The notes under the pieces are model-generated. The model saw nothing but the letters and a program-made list of their open reading frames with translations, did not search any database and had not been told where the DNA came from. Position numbers and translations under genes: made by a program. A DNA stretch of 64,000 nucleotides from Chloroflexota bacterium (GTDB taxonomy: Bacteria; Chloroflexota; Dehalococcoidia; DSTF01; RBG-16-68-14): positions 124,001-188,000 of the forward strand of contig JAJCYW010000018.1 in assembly GCA_029262675.1 (NCBI GenBank). Reading direction: 5' to 3'. The stretch's first letter is position 1, and every line of letters begins with the position of its first letter. Below, in pieces: positions 35,573-42,448 of the stretch.

Positions 35573-36468
35573 CGGAGGTGCTACGGCCGGTCCGACCCGA
35601 AGACGTGGCGGAGTTGGGCCGCATTTGCTACGAGGCGTTCAAGGACCTGACGGACCGCCACGGCTTTCCCAACGACTTCTCCAGCGTCGCGTTCGCGCAG
35701 CAAGTCATCGGCATGCAGACCCAGAATGAGGGCGTCTACAGCGTCGGCGCCTTCAGCAGCGGCGCCTCCGGCGGCGGCGCCTCCGGCGGCGGCGCCTCCG
35801 GCGGCGGCGGGCAGGCCATGGGCTCCAACTTCATCAACATGTGGGGGGACGTGGCCGGCATCGGCCCCATCTCCGTCGACATCGGCGCCCAGGGAGCGGG
35901 CCTCGGCCGGCAGCTGATGCAAGACGTTATCGAGAAAGCGAACGTCCAGGGATTCGAGATGATCCGGCTTTGCCAGGACAGCTTCAACATGCAGTCGCTG
36001 GCGCTCTACTCGTCGCTGGGCTTCGTGACGCGAGAGCCGCTGGCCTACCTCGCGCTGGCGTCCGACGGAAGGCCCGATCCGGCGATACGGCCGGCAACGA
36101 CTGCCGACCTGCCGGCGATAGACGAGCTCTGTCGCGAGATCTACCGCGTGAGTAGGAAGGGCGAGTGCGAGACGCTACTGGCCATGAAGTTCCCGGCGTT
36201 CGTGCTGGACCGCGGTCACGTCTCTGGATACCTGGTGAGCACGGCGATGGGCCACGGCGTCGCGGAGAGCGACGACGATATGCTGGCGCTGTTGGCGGGC
36301 CACGGCGCGGCGCTGCCGGACGCGCATTCGTTTGTGCCGATCCGCAATGGGGAACTCTACAGGCGCGCGCTGGCCGCAGGCCATAAGAACGTCAAGCTGA
36401 TGAACTTGATGTCATTGGGGCCCTACGAAGAGCCGCAAGGCGCCTACGCGCCTTCGGTCATGTTCTAG
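35569..36468 (+). CDS. GNAT-family protein with Gly/Ala/Ser repeat insert
   Basis: 299 residues in two GNAT-like halves. The first has RPVRPEDVAELGRICYEAF and the acetyl-CoA loop QGAGLGRQLMQ followed by NMQSLALYSSLGF. The second (from ~165, IRPATTADLPAIDELCREIYR) is a more diverged half. In the first, between two strands, lies a repeat of Gly-Ala-Ser-Gly-Gly encoded by three perfect 15-bp units. It begins at an ATG overlapping the stop of the LLM gene by four bases. Acceptor unknown; N-acetylation of a small amine or peptide is the family default. Confidence 0.82.
   Translation: MTEVLRPVRPEDVAELGRICYEAFKDLTDRHGFPNDFSSVAFAQQVIGMQTQNEGVYSVGAFSSGASGGGASGGGASGGGGQAMGSNFINMWGDVAGIGPISVDIGAQGAGLGRQLMQDVIEKANVQGFEMIRLCQDSFNMQSLALYSSLGFVTREPLAYLALASDGRPDPAIRPATTADLPAIDELCREIYRVSRKGECETLLAMKFPAFVLDRGHVSGYLVSTAMGHGVAESDDDMLALLAGHGAALPDAHSFVPIRNGELYRRALAAGHKNVKLMNLMSLGPYEEPQGAYAPSVMF
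35761..35805 (+). repeat. Three perfect 15-bp in-frame tandem units inside the GNAT gene
   Basis: GGCGCCTCCGGCGGC is repeated at 35761-35775, 35776-35790 and 35791-35805, then a partial unit. In frame it adds Gly-Ala-Ser-Gly-Gly per copy, so copy number could vary by slippage without frameshift. Confidence 0.9.
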
Positions 36469-36476
36469 CGTTCGCC

Positions 36477-36950
36477 CTAAGGCGCCCCAGTTTCGTCTTC
36501 CGCCGCGGCTTCGGCCTCTTCTCCTGCCGCGCTGTCGGGCGGTGTGGCCTCTGACGCATCCGCGTCAGGGGCAGCAGACGTGGCGTCGAGCGCATCAAGG
36601 AACGCCCGCGGGTCCTCCAGCGAGACGGAGAGGCTGGTGAAGCTGAAGAACCGCAGCACCTGCATCGGCGCGTTCAACTGCAACTCCACGATGCCGTTGT
36701 ACGAGCCGATCAGACCGTAACGCCCGCCGAACCCCGCTCGCCAGCCGACGCCAAGCCAGAGGGGCCACTCCGCCTCCCCGGCGCTCTCGATCTGGTCTCG
36801 CGGGATCGTGCGATTGAAGAACGCGCCGAAGCGGGCGACGACGCCCTCGTCCGTGATCTCCAGGTACGAATTGTCCTTCGTCGCGCCGCCCACCAGCAGC
36901 ACCGCCCGCCACCAAGGGTCCATCTTCATCTGAAATCGTTGCTCGGCCAT
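36477..36950 (-). CDS. PH-like domain protein of unknown function
   Basis: About 157 residues. The centre looks like a bacterial PH-type beta-barrel: YLEITDEGVVARFGAFFNRTIPRDQIESA, key part LEITDEGVVARFG, then GLIGSYNGIVELQL and SVSLEDPRAFLDAL, the usual final helix. The last ~45 residues are an acidic Ala/Glu/Asp tail. No TM segment. The ATG at 36950 follows AGGAGG; a TTG six bases earlier is in frame and would overlap the small ORF upstream by four bases. It is the last gene of the thiolase-DUF35-small-ORF transcript on this strand. Confidence 0.7.
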   Translation of the reverse strand: MAEQRFQMKMDPWWRAVLLVGGATKDNSYLEITDEGVVARFGAFFNRTIPRDQIESAGEAEWPLWLGVGWRAGFGGRYGLIGSYNGIVELQLNAPMQVLRFFSFTSLSVSLEDPRAFLDALDATSAAPDADASEATPPDSAAGEEAEAAAEDETGAP

Positions 36951-36952
36951 CG

Positions 36953-37060
36953 TCAACCTCCTGTCTCCAGCCGTTGTGCCTCGGCAGCCGCTTGCTTGTA
37001 GCGGCCGGCGAGCGAATTCGTGATGCGTCGCAACTCCGCGACCTCGCGTATGGGCTTCAT
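36953..37060 (-). CDS. Small ORF of 35 residues, coupled to the DUF35 gene
   Basis: ATG 37060 overlaps the TGA of the DUF35 gene by four bases (ATGA), and the ORF ends at 36953 within the ribosome-binding region of the PH-like gene. The product begins MKPIREVAELRRITNSLAGR and is a basic-acidic amphipathic helix (Glu, Arg, Lys, Ala; no Cys). Tight packing between two genes of the same operon, plus a G/C-rich third codon position, argue that it is translated. Function unknown. Confidence 0.55.
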   Translation of the reverse strand: MKPIREVAELRRITNSLAGRYKQAAAEAQRLETGG

Positions 37061-37473
37061 TCGCTTGGCCGGAAGCGGATCAGCGTCGCCTCGTCACTCA
37101 CGGCGTCGAACACGGCCTCCACGGGCATGTCGGTGCGAAGATCGTCGTCGTCACACTCCACAATATTGGTCACGAGACGGGGCCCTTCGTCGAGCTCGAC
37201 CAGGGCGTAGTTGTACGGCGTCATGTCAGCGAAGGCGGGGTGGTACTTCTGGTGCATGATGCCAAACGTGTAGAGCTTGCCGCGGCCGGTCGCCTGCGCC
37301 CACTCCGTGTCCGTCGACCAGCAGTCCGAGCAGAGCTCGCGACCGGGCAGCCGGTAGCGCTGGCACTGCGTGCAGCGGAGCAGCATCAGCTTGCCCTCGC
37401 GCGCGCCGTCGAAGAACTCTTGCGAGGCCTCGTCGGCAACGGGGATCGGCAGCGTGTACGCTTGGTCTGCCAT
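37057..37473 (-). CDS. DUF35 OB-fold/Zn-ribbon acyl-CoA-associated protein
   Basis: 138 residues. The N-terminal rubredoxin-like zinc ribbon has two CxxC pairs (RCTQCQRYRLP, LCSDCWSTDTEW). The OB-fold follows (GRGKLYTFGIMHQKYHPAF, ALVELDEGPRLVTNIVEC). DUF35 proteins pair with thiolases or MaoC-type hydratases, forming a subunit that binds the CoA ester, as for ChsH2/ChsH1 in steroid breakdown. Here the thiolase gene lies 81 bases upstream on the same strand, as expected for such a complex. Natural substrate is unknown. Confidence 0.92.
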   Translation of the reverse strand: MADQAYTLPIPVADEASQEFFDGAREGKLMLLRCTQCQRYRLPGRELCSDCWSTDTEWAQATGRGKLYTFGIMHQKYHPAFADMTPYNYALVELDEGPRLVTNIVECDDDDLRTDMPVEAVFDAVSDEATLIRFRPSE

Positions 37474-37554
37474 CAGACCGGCATCCTAGCCTGCGCAGCC
37501 CCCGCGCGTCCATGGTCCAAGATGAGCATCCGTACGGCGTCCATATCGCTCCTC

Positions 37555-38751
37555 CTAGCTCCTGTTCGGACTGAGCACGAGCGTCGAATGGTGGTCCAGG
37601 ATGCCGCCGTTGCCGGTGACGAGAACAACGTCGTGCTTCTCCGCCTGGCGCTCGCCGCCCTGGCCGCGGGCCTGGACGATGCCTTCCGCGATGGGCGTCA
37701 TGCCCCACATGTAGAAGCCGGAGAGCTGGCCGCCGCCGGTGTTCGTCGGCAGCGAGCCGCCGGGCGCGAGCTTGCCGTCCGCGACGAAGGGGCCGCCTTC
37801 GCCCTTTTCGCAAAAGCCGTAGTCCTCCAGCGTCACCAGCACGGTGTAGGTGTAGCAATCGTATAGCTGGCAGACGTCGATGTCGCCGACGTCGATGCCG
37901 GCCATCTCGAACGCGCGCCGCTTCGCGATCGGCGCGCCCGTCTGCGTCTCCGCGTCCCAGCCCGCGCGTTTTAGGTCGCCGGGGTGGCCCTGCCCCATCC
38001 CCCAGATGTAGGCCGGCGGCTGCTTTAGATCGCGCGCCGCTTCCGCGGACGAGACGATCACGGCCACGGCGCCGTTCGAGACGAGGCAGCAGTCCAGCAG
38101 GTGGAGCGGCTCCGCCACCCAGCGTGAGGCGTGGTAATCGGAAAGAGTTATCGGCTCCCGCTGCTGCGCGGCGGGGTTCATCGCCGCCCAAGCGCGCTGG
38201 CCAACGGCGATGGCGCCGAAGTGATCGTTCGTCGTACCGTACATGCCCATGTGGCGGCGGGCGGCGAGCGCATAGCGGGCGTTGACGCCGAACATGCCAA
38301 AAGCCGTGTAAAGCCCCGACATCCCCGGCGGCATGTAACCGGCGCCTCCGGAGCCGCTGTACGATCCGCCGCCGCCCCGTCCTTCGCGCAGCGGCGCGTC
38401 CGCGAAGATGCAGACAACGTGATTGGCCAAGCCGTGGTAGACGGAAAGCGCCGCGTACTGGATCATTGTCGCGGCGGTCGCGCCGCCGACCTGCATGCCA
38501 GTCAGCAATCGTAGATTCGTCATGCCCAGGTGGCTTTGGAGGTCCACGCCGCCCATGCCGGGGAGCGGCGCCACACCCTGGCTCACCAACAGGCCATCGA
38601 CGTCCGATTTCTCGAGCCCGGCGTCCTCTAGCGCGAGGCGGATCGCCTCGGCCGCGAACCAGCTGCTGCTATGGCCGTAGACCTTGCCCTGTTCCGTAAT
38701 GCCCAGGCCGCTGACGGCCGTCGCGCCGCGTAGGTCCTTATCATCTGTCAC
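37555..38751 (-). CDS. Thiolase (SCP-x/lipid-transfer type acetyl-CoA acyltransferase family)
   Basis: 398 residues, thiolase fold. Motifs: ITEQGKVYGHSSSWFAAEAIRLAL, key part SSWFAAEAIRLALEDAG; then the SDVDGLLVSQG block; MQVGGATAATMIQYA; the C-terminal VTGNGGILDHHSTLVL. The classic Cys nucleophile of degradative thiolases is not in its usual place in the N-terminal half (MQVGGATAA instead of CxSG), as in the SCP2-like subfamily that works with DUF35 partners. The GTG start at 38751 has GGAAGGAG some 12 bases upstream. It is the first gene of the transcript to DUF35, the 35-aa ORF and the PH-like protein. Lipid or side-chain beta-oxidation is the likely setting. Confidence 0.88.
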   Translation of the reverse strand: MTDDKDLRGATAVSGLGITEQGKVYGHSSSWFAAEAIRLALEDAGLEKSDVDGLLVSQGVAPLPGMGGVDLQSHLGMTNLRLLTGMQVGGATAATMIQYAALSVYHGLANHVVCIFADAPLREGRGGGGSYSGSGGAGYMPPGMSGLYTAFGMFGVNARYALAARRHMGMYGTTNDHFGAIAVGQRAWAAMNPAAQQREPITLSDYHASRWVAEPLHLLDCCLVSNGAVAVIVSSAEAARDLKQPPAYIWGMGQGHPGDLKRAGWDAETQTGAPIAKRRAFEMAGIDVGDIDVCQLYDCYTYTVLVTLEDYGFCEKGEGGPFVADGKLAPGGSLPTNTGGGQLSGFYMWGMTPIAEGIVQARGQGGERQAEKHDVVLVTGNGGILDHHSTLVLSPNRS

Positions 38752-38780
38752 GTTTTCTCAGGTCTCCTTCCTGGCCACGT

Positions 38781-38786
38781 TATACT
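38781..38786 (+). promoter_or_regulatory. -10 element upstream of the lipoprotein gene
   Basis: TATACT 45 bases before the ATG at 38832. No convincing -35 is seen 16-18 bases upstream. It lies in the divergent region from the thiolase gene. Confidence 0.35.
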
Positions 38787-38831
38787 ACATCGCAGGCCGG
38801 TCCTGAAGCTATTGAATGCCAGGAGTTCGAC

Positions 38832-39608
38832 ATGCCCGCGACGAAGCCCAAAGTGCGGCTGACGAAGGCGCTGGCAGCCACTTCGATCCTCGCGCTCGCC
38901 GCGCTGGCGCTCGCCGCCTGCCTGCCGAAGCCGGACGACCCGGTCGAGTATCTCCACCAGCCCGATTCGATCGTCATCCAAATGCGTGTTATCGACGACG
39001 TCGACGACGAGGTCGCGCAGCTATTCAGCGCGGTCCCGAGGTTCACGCTTTACGGAGACGGCACGCTGGTCTACGCGTCACCGAACAACCCGCTCATTCT
39101 GCTCCAATCGCAGCTCCCCGAAGATGCCGTGCTCGACCTGCTGGAGGAGATCGTCGACGAGGACTTCCTCAACTTCCGCTATGAACAGGTCGGAGACGAC
39201 TGGCGCGAAGGAAGGCCAACAACGTACCTCTACGCGCAAACGTTGGAGGCGGCGAATGCGGTGCGTGTCGTCGCGCTGGAAACGGAGCTCGGCAAGGAGC
39301 ACGGCAGCGAGTGGGACGAGTTCCGGTCGTTACAGAAGATCGCCGCACTGCTACAAGGCGTCGATCCGGTTGCGCTGGGCGGCAGCGAGCCGGCACCGTT
39401 CGTGCCGGAGGCCGTGATCGAGTTCAAACGTCTTGACTTCGAAGGCGCGTTCACTGAGACGCGAATCGAAGGCGAGGCGATCAGAGAGCTTGCGGGCGAA
39501 CCGATGCTGGGCCTCGCCACGTTCGAGACGCCCATCTCGTCCGGAGAACGTGGCTACCTGCCCGCCCTCCCCTACGAGGATAACTTCCCGGAGTTCGATT
39601 CCCAGTAG
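38832..39608 (+). CDS. Lipoprotein of unknown function
   Basis: 258 residues. Basic N-terminus, hydrophobic stretch (SILALAALALAAC, lipobox Cys near residue 30), then LPKPDD. The mature protein has a mixed alpha/beta pattern (FTLYGDGTLVY, DAVLDLLEEIVDEDFLNFRYE cut: LLEEIVDEDFLNF), seen in extracellular lipoproteins with no assigned domain. It ends PYEDNFPEFDSQ. The last 27 bases are part of a 122-bp repeat also present 652 bp downstream, where only the end of a homologous gene remains. The stop is followed by a strong terminator. Confidence 0.75.
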   Translation: MPATKPKVRLTKALAATSILALAALALAACLPKPDDPVEYLHQPDSIVIQMRVIDDVDDEVAQLFSAVPRFTLYGDGTLVYASPNNPLILLQSQLPEDAVLDLLEEIVDEDFLNFRYEQVGDDWREGRPTTYLYAQTLEAANAVRVVALETELGKEHGSEWDEFRSLQKIAALLQGVDPVALGGSEPAPFVPEAVIEFKRLDFEGAFTETRIEGEAIRELAGEPMLGLATFETPISSGERGYLPALPYEDNFPEFDSQ

Positions 39609-39614
39609 ACGCAG

Positions 39615-39640
39615 GGAAGGCTCCCATACGGGAGCCTTCC
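39615..39640 (+). terminator. Terminator, copy A
   Basis: GGAAGGCTCCC, loop ATAC, GGGAGCCTTCC: an 11-bp perfect stem directly after the lipoprotein stop, followed by TCTACTACT. Symmetric, so it would act in both directions. Confidence 0.75.
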
Positions 39641-39668
39641 TCTACTACTCATCGGTAGGTCGTTCGGT

Positions 39669-39703
39669 CTAACAGCAGCCGGTGGCGGCGGGCTTGCGGG
39701 CGA
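39669..39703 (-). pseudogene. 3' fragment of arsM (last ~11 codons)
   Basis: Reads RKPAATGCC and stop in the arsM frame, identical to the real arsM end at 40321-40355; beyond 39703 the similarity stops abruptly. A remnant or duplicate of the arsM tail within repeat copy A. Confidence 0.8.
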
Positions 39704-39762
39704 CCGGTGAGCCATCCATCAACACATCCGCGGTGGGAAGGCAACGAGCGACCGGGAGAGCC

Positions 39763-40152
39763 TCAGGAGACCTGTGGCTTAGCTACTTGAAGAATCGCTG
39801 CCTGCCAGTCTCTAGCCTCTTGTGTAGAGAACCAAAGTTCCGGTGGCCAGAGCTCCACCTTGGCCATCCGGAAGCTGTGCTTCCTTCCGCTGGTAGTGAT
39901 CTGCAGACCCGCCCAACCCACCACCTCACACGCCGTAATCTCAGTCAAACGAATCTCAAATGAACGGACCGGGACGAATGGCATGCTATACCAGCGGCGT
40001 TCCCACGCCACGCGCTTATTCGTGAGGTGGAAATTTCCGTCCGCCATGAATTGCAGTGCCCATTTTCGATCGACCGGCAGCGAAGGTTGGTAAGACCGAG
40101 CGTGCCCATCTTTCAGGAAATACTCACCCGGCTGCAATTCCAAGCCACTCAT
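39763..40152 (-). CDS. Small GRAM/PH-like protein inside the duplicated segment
   Basis: 129 residues, no signal peptide. Begins SGLELQPGEYFLKDG and contains HLTNKRVAWERRWYSMPFVPVRSFEIRLTEI, key parts FHLTNKRVAWE and RLTEITACEV, the pattern of GRAM/PH-like domains (short turn 'LTNkRv', then strands, and a last helix QEARDWQAAILQ). No catalytic residues. Its base composition is less GC-rich than its neighbours. It is bracketed by the 122-bp repeats and carries its own -10 element, so it appears to have arrived or been kept as cargo of that duplication. Confidence 0.65.
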   Translation of the reverse strand: MSGLELQPGEYFLKDGHARSYQPSLPVDRKWALQFMADGNFHLTNKRVAWERRWYSMPFVPVRSFEIRLTEITACEVVGWAGLQITTSGRKHSFRMAKVELWPPELWFSTQEARDWQAAILQVAKPQVS

Positions 40153-40159
40153 TTACAGG

Positions 40160-40165
40160 AGTATA
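40160..40165 (-). promoter_or_regulatory. -10 element for a leaderless transcript of the PH-like gene
   Basis: Minus strand TATACT ends seven bases before the ATG at 40152, which puts the transcription start at or next to the start codon. No Shine-Dalgarno precedes the ATG. Confidence 0.45.
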
Positions 40166-40221
40166 ACAACCTTTATTCGGGCCAGCGTACGCATCTTACT
40201 GACGCTTGTGTTCGTCTGCGC

Positions 40222-40260
40222 CCGTACGAAGAGAACTTCCCGGAGTTCGATTCCCAGTAG
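40222..40260 (+). pseudogene. 3' remnant of a second lipoprotein gene copy
   Basis: Thirteen codons ending PYEENFPEFDSQ and stop, matching the PYEDNFPEFDSQ end of the lipoprotein at 38832-39608. The first codons differ at mostly silent positions (CCC/CCG, GAG/GAA) before the match becomes exact, which suggests a diverged paralogue rather than a fresh copy. Confidence 0.75.
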
Positions 40261-40355
40261 ACGCAGGGAAGGCTCCCATACGGGAGCCTTCCGCTACTAC
40301 TCATCGGTAGGTCGTTCGGTCTAACAGCAGCCGGTGGCGGCGGGCTTGCGGGCGA
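40234..40355 (+). repeat. 122-bp direct repeat, copy B
   Basis: Partner of copy A at 39582-39703. It contains the lipoprotein-gene remnant's end, a terminator and the true 3' end of arsM. Confidence 0.95.
40267..40292 (-). terminator. Terminator, copy B
   Basis: Same 11-bp stem (GGAAGGCTCCC/GGGAGCCTTCC, loop ATAC) placed 29 bases past the arsM stop. It serves the minus-strand arsenic transcript. Confidence 0.75.
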
Positions 40356-41142
40356 TAATGTCGGCGCTAGCCCAAGCCTTGTCGTCCGACTGGCTCCGCA
40401 GATTGATCTCGATGTCCGTGAAGCCCGCTGCCTTCAGCTTCGCCTCGTAGTCATCGACCTCGAGCGCGCCCGCGACGCAACCGGCCCAGCTAGCCATGTC
40501 CGTGCGCTCATCTTCTGTCGGCGGGCGCGTCCAGACGATGTCGGAGACGCGAACCCGACCGCCCGGCTTGAGGACGCGTACCGACTCGGTGAAGACGGCG
40601 TCCTTGTCCGGCGAGAGGTTGATCACGCAGTTGGAGATGATTACGTCGAACGTGTTGTCCGGAAGCGGCATCGATTCCATCTCGCCCTTCTGGAACTCGA
40701 CGTTCGTAGCACCCACCTTTGCCAGGTTACGGGCCGCCAGCTCCAGCATGCTGTCGGTCATATCGAGGCCGACGACGCGACCTTTCTCTCCGACCTGCGA
40801 GGCAGCCAGGAAGCAATCGAGCCCGCTGCCGCTGCCCAGGTCGAGGACCGCTTCTCCCGACGACAGCTCGGCGATCGCCGTCGGGTTGCCGCAACCCAGC
40901 GACAGCTCCTGCACCTCCTGCGGGACGGTGCCCAGGTCCTCGGCTGTGTAGAGCTTGTCGGCCCAGGAAGAGATCTCGACGTGCTCCGGTGTCTCGGTTG
41001 GGCCGCAACATGTGTCGTCCGCCGCCTCCGCCGCCGTCAGCTCGATCGTCGCGTCCTTGCTTGCGAGCTGCTGTCGCGCCCGCGATCCGTAGTGCTCCTT
41101 GACCGCTCCCTTAATCTCATCCGCTGTGCGCTGCGTTGTCAT
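40321..41142 (-). CDS. arsM: Arsenite S-adenosylmethionine methyltransferase ArsM
   Basis: Methylates As(III) with SAM, giving volatile or less retained methyl-arsenicals; cytoplasmic. 273 residues with the SAM-fold motif VLDLGSGSGLDCFLA. The ArsM cysteines are in place: Cys45-Cys46 (DDTCCGPTE), Cys172 (IISNCVINL) and Cys222 (WAGCVAG). It also has a terminal CysCys (ATGCC). Preceded upstream by an AhpD-like gene and a Cys-rich PadR-type regulator on the same strand, forming an arsenic-response set. The stop lies inside repeat copy B; a fragment of this 3' end recurs in copy A. Confidence 0.94.
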   Translation of the reverse strand: MTTQRTADEIKGAVKEHYGSRARQQLASKDATIELTAAEAADDTCCGPTETPEHVEISSWADKLYTAEDLGTVPQEVQELSLGCGNPTAIAELSSGEAVLDLGSGSGLDCFLAASQVGEKGRVVGLDMTDSMLELAARNLAKVGATNVEFQKGEMESMPLPDNTFDVIISNCVINLSPDKDAVFTESVRVLKPGGRVRVSDIVWTRPPTEDERTDMASWAGCVAGALEVDDYEAKLKAAGFTDIEINLRSQSDDKAWASADIIARKPAATGCC

Positions 41143-41190
41143 GCCGGTGCTTTCCTTTCTGTTGCTCTTCGGCTCGTGGCCTTGATTCTC

Positions 41191-41212
41191 TTGTTGCGAC
41201 TCGGTTCATGAC
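41191..41212 (-). repeat. 22-bp leader repeat, copy 1 (upstream of arsM)
   Basis: TTGTTGCGACTCGGTTCATGAC (plus-strand reading) matches exactly the copy at 41897-41918. It lies 49 bases upstream of the arsM ATG. A second shared element, TCGGCTCGTGGCC, is nearby in both leaders but in a different order. Confidence 0.85.
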
Positions 41213-41312
41213 CTCGTCGCCTGTGGATTCCGTGGTCGCACTTCTCGCAGGCTTTTCCGTTAGAGCCTCGCTTCTCTGATCTCCAGCGCGGCCCTGACTG
41301 ACAATTCGTCTG

Positions 41313-41876
41313 CTAGCCACATGACGCTTCCACTTCCTTCCCTCGGAGCCTTCCCGCAGCCGCGACGGCAGGTTCAGGTCCACAGCACCCCTGAGGCGAA
41401 GCGCTTTCGGTCGGGAGCGCTTCGCGCAGCACACGCTCGGCATCGCGAAGCAGGAAGTCCGCGGCGCGCTGTTTCACTGCCTGTACTATCTCGAGAGCTG
41501 CTCGAACCTCGTCGGCCGAAAGGTCGGCCTCTTGAGTTGCCTCCAAGGCCTGTACAAGCAGGCTGCCGGCGTTGGAGCCAGCGGCGGCGCCGATGTAGGT
41601 CAACGCGCCATGCCGGTCGCTCGGGGCGCCTGTCGCGCGCGAAGGCTCTTCTTCGACGCCCAGGATGCGCCGCCCCACGTTCGACACGGCGATGCCTCCC
41701 TCATGACGGACGGCCTCAGCTGCATCGATAGTCAGCCGAAGCTCTTGCTCCGAGAGGCCGCTATTCAGTGCTGCCTTCACGTGGTACTGCGTACAAGGCT
41801 GGCAGCCAGCGCCAATAGCGGCACCTAGGGCGACAAACTCCCGCTCGTTGTCAGTCAGAACTGATTGCTCCGTCAT
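41313..41876 (-). CDS. AhpD/carboxymuconolactone decarboxylase-like protein with C-terminal Cys motif
   Basis: 187 residues. The AhpD-type redox site is near the N-terminus (Cys25-Gln-Pro-Cys28 and His32 in GAGCQPCTQYH) in an all-helical domain. A second helical segment follows, and the tail carries GCCGPE and a last Cys (EASCG). The CCGP motif is also present in the ArsM next door. AhpD-like proteins reduce peroxides or thiol substrates through their CxxC. In this operon it may support thiol chemistry of arsenic. The frame is open from 41969, but AAAGGAGGT seven bases before ATG 41876 decides the start. Confidence 0.82.
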   Translation of the reverse strand: MTEQSVLTDNEREFVALGAAIGAGCQPCTQYHVKAALNSGLSEQELRLTIDAAEAVRHEGGIAVSNVGRRILGVEEEPSRATGAPSDRHGALTYIGAAAGSNAGSLLVQALEATQEADLSADEVRAALEIVQAVKQRAADFLLRDAERVLREALPTESASPQGCCGPEPAVAAAGRLRGKEVEASCG

Positions 41877-41896
41877 GCCAGTACCTCCTTTATCTG

Positions 41897-41918
41897 TTGT
41901 TGCGACTCGGTTCATGAC
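41897..41918 (-). repeat. 22-bp leader repeat, copy 2 (upstream of the AhpD-like gene)
   Basis: Exact partner of 41191-41212, here 21 bases upstream of the ATG. Presence in the leaders of two consecutive genes suggests a shared regulatory or RNA-processing role, or duplication of the intergenic segment. Confidence 0.85.
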
Positions 41919-41970
41919 TCTTATCTCGTGGCGCCTCGGCTCGTGGCCTCGGCGCGCGCGCTCTACCATG

Positions 41971-42408
41971 CTAGACTGGCACCGCCGTCGTCTCCTGCGC
42001 TTCTACCGTCGGCTCATCGCACGTGTCACATGCATCGCCGGCGCCAATTGCCAGGCCTGCTTCCACCCCATCGCGGATCGCCGGAAGCACCGCGCTCCAG
42101 ACCTCAGCCGCGGCCCGGTACGCTGCGCGTCCCCGATCCGTCAGTTCACACACTTTGCGCTGGCGTTGGCCCTGCATCTCCGTCCGGCAGACGATGTAGC
42201 CGCCCTCCATCAGTTCTTTGATCGTCGGGTAGATCATCGCATCCGTGGGTTCGCAGCAGCCATCACAGGAAAGCGTCACGGCCTTCGCCAGATCGTAGCC
42301 GTGGCGCGGGCGCTCGTGCAGCGCAGCGAAGACGAGAAAGCGCGCCGTACCGCGGCTGGCCAGCATCCGCCAGTAGCTCTTGTCCGTCAGGTCCTTCTTC
42401 GTTGCCAT
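41971..42408 (-). CDS. PadR-type transcriptional regulator with Cys clusters (putative arsenic sensor)
   Basis: 145 residues with a winged-helix domain of PadR type (FLVFAALHERPRHGYDLAKAV, MIYPTIKELMEGGYI, RKVCELTDRGRAAY). Unusual for PadR, it has seven Cys: 48, 51 and 52 in LSCDGCCEP, 74, 87, and 127/130 in GDACDTCDEP. Three-Cys sites of this sort bind trivalent arsenic in ArsR proteins. First gene of the arsenic unit and behind the best promoter of the region, it likely represses its own operon until a metalloid binds. That it senses As(III) is inference from the cysteines and neighbours. Confidence 0.8.
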   Translation of the reverse strand: MATKKDLTDKSYWRMLASRGTARFLVFAALHERPRHGYDLAKAVTLSCDGCCEPTDAMIYPTIKELMEGGYIVCRTEMQGQRQRKVCELTDRGRAAYRAAAEVWSAVLPAIRDGVEAGLAIGAGDACDTCDEPTVEAQETTAVPV

Positions 42409-42448
42409 ATCTATTCTCCGGATACCTCTTTCGCCTATACCTATGTAG

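Larger units (their letters stand above)
39582..39703 (+). repeat. 122-bp direct repeat, copy A
   Basis: Spans the last 27 bases of the lipoprotein gene, its terminator, and 35 bases matching the 3' end of arsM. It matches copy B (40234-40355) at 121 of 122 positions (only 39641 T versus 40293 G). The two copies are offset by 652 bp. Confidence 0.95.

Noticed and set aside
39588..39608. TTCGATTCC motif resembling a tRNA T-loop
   Set aside because: It lies in the lipoprotein reading frame (EFDSQ), flanking bases do not pair as a T-stem, and no acceptor or anticodon arm surrounds it.
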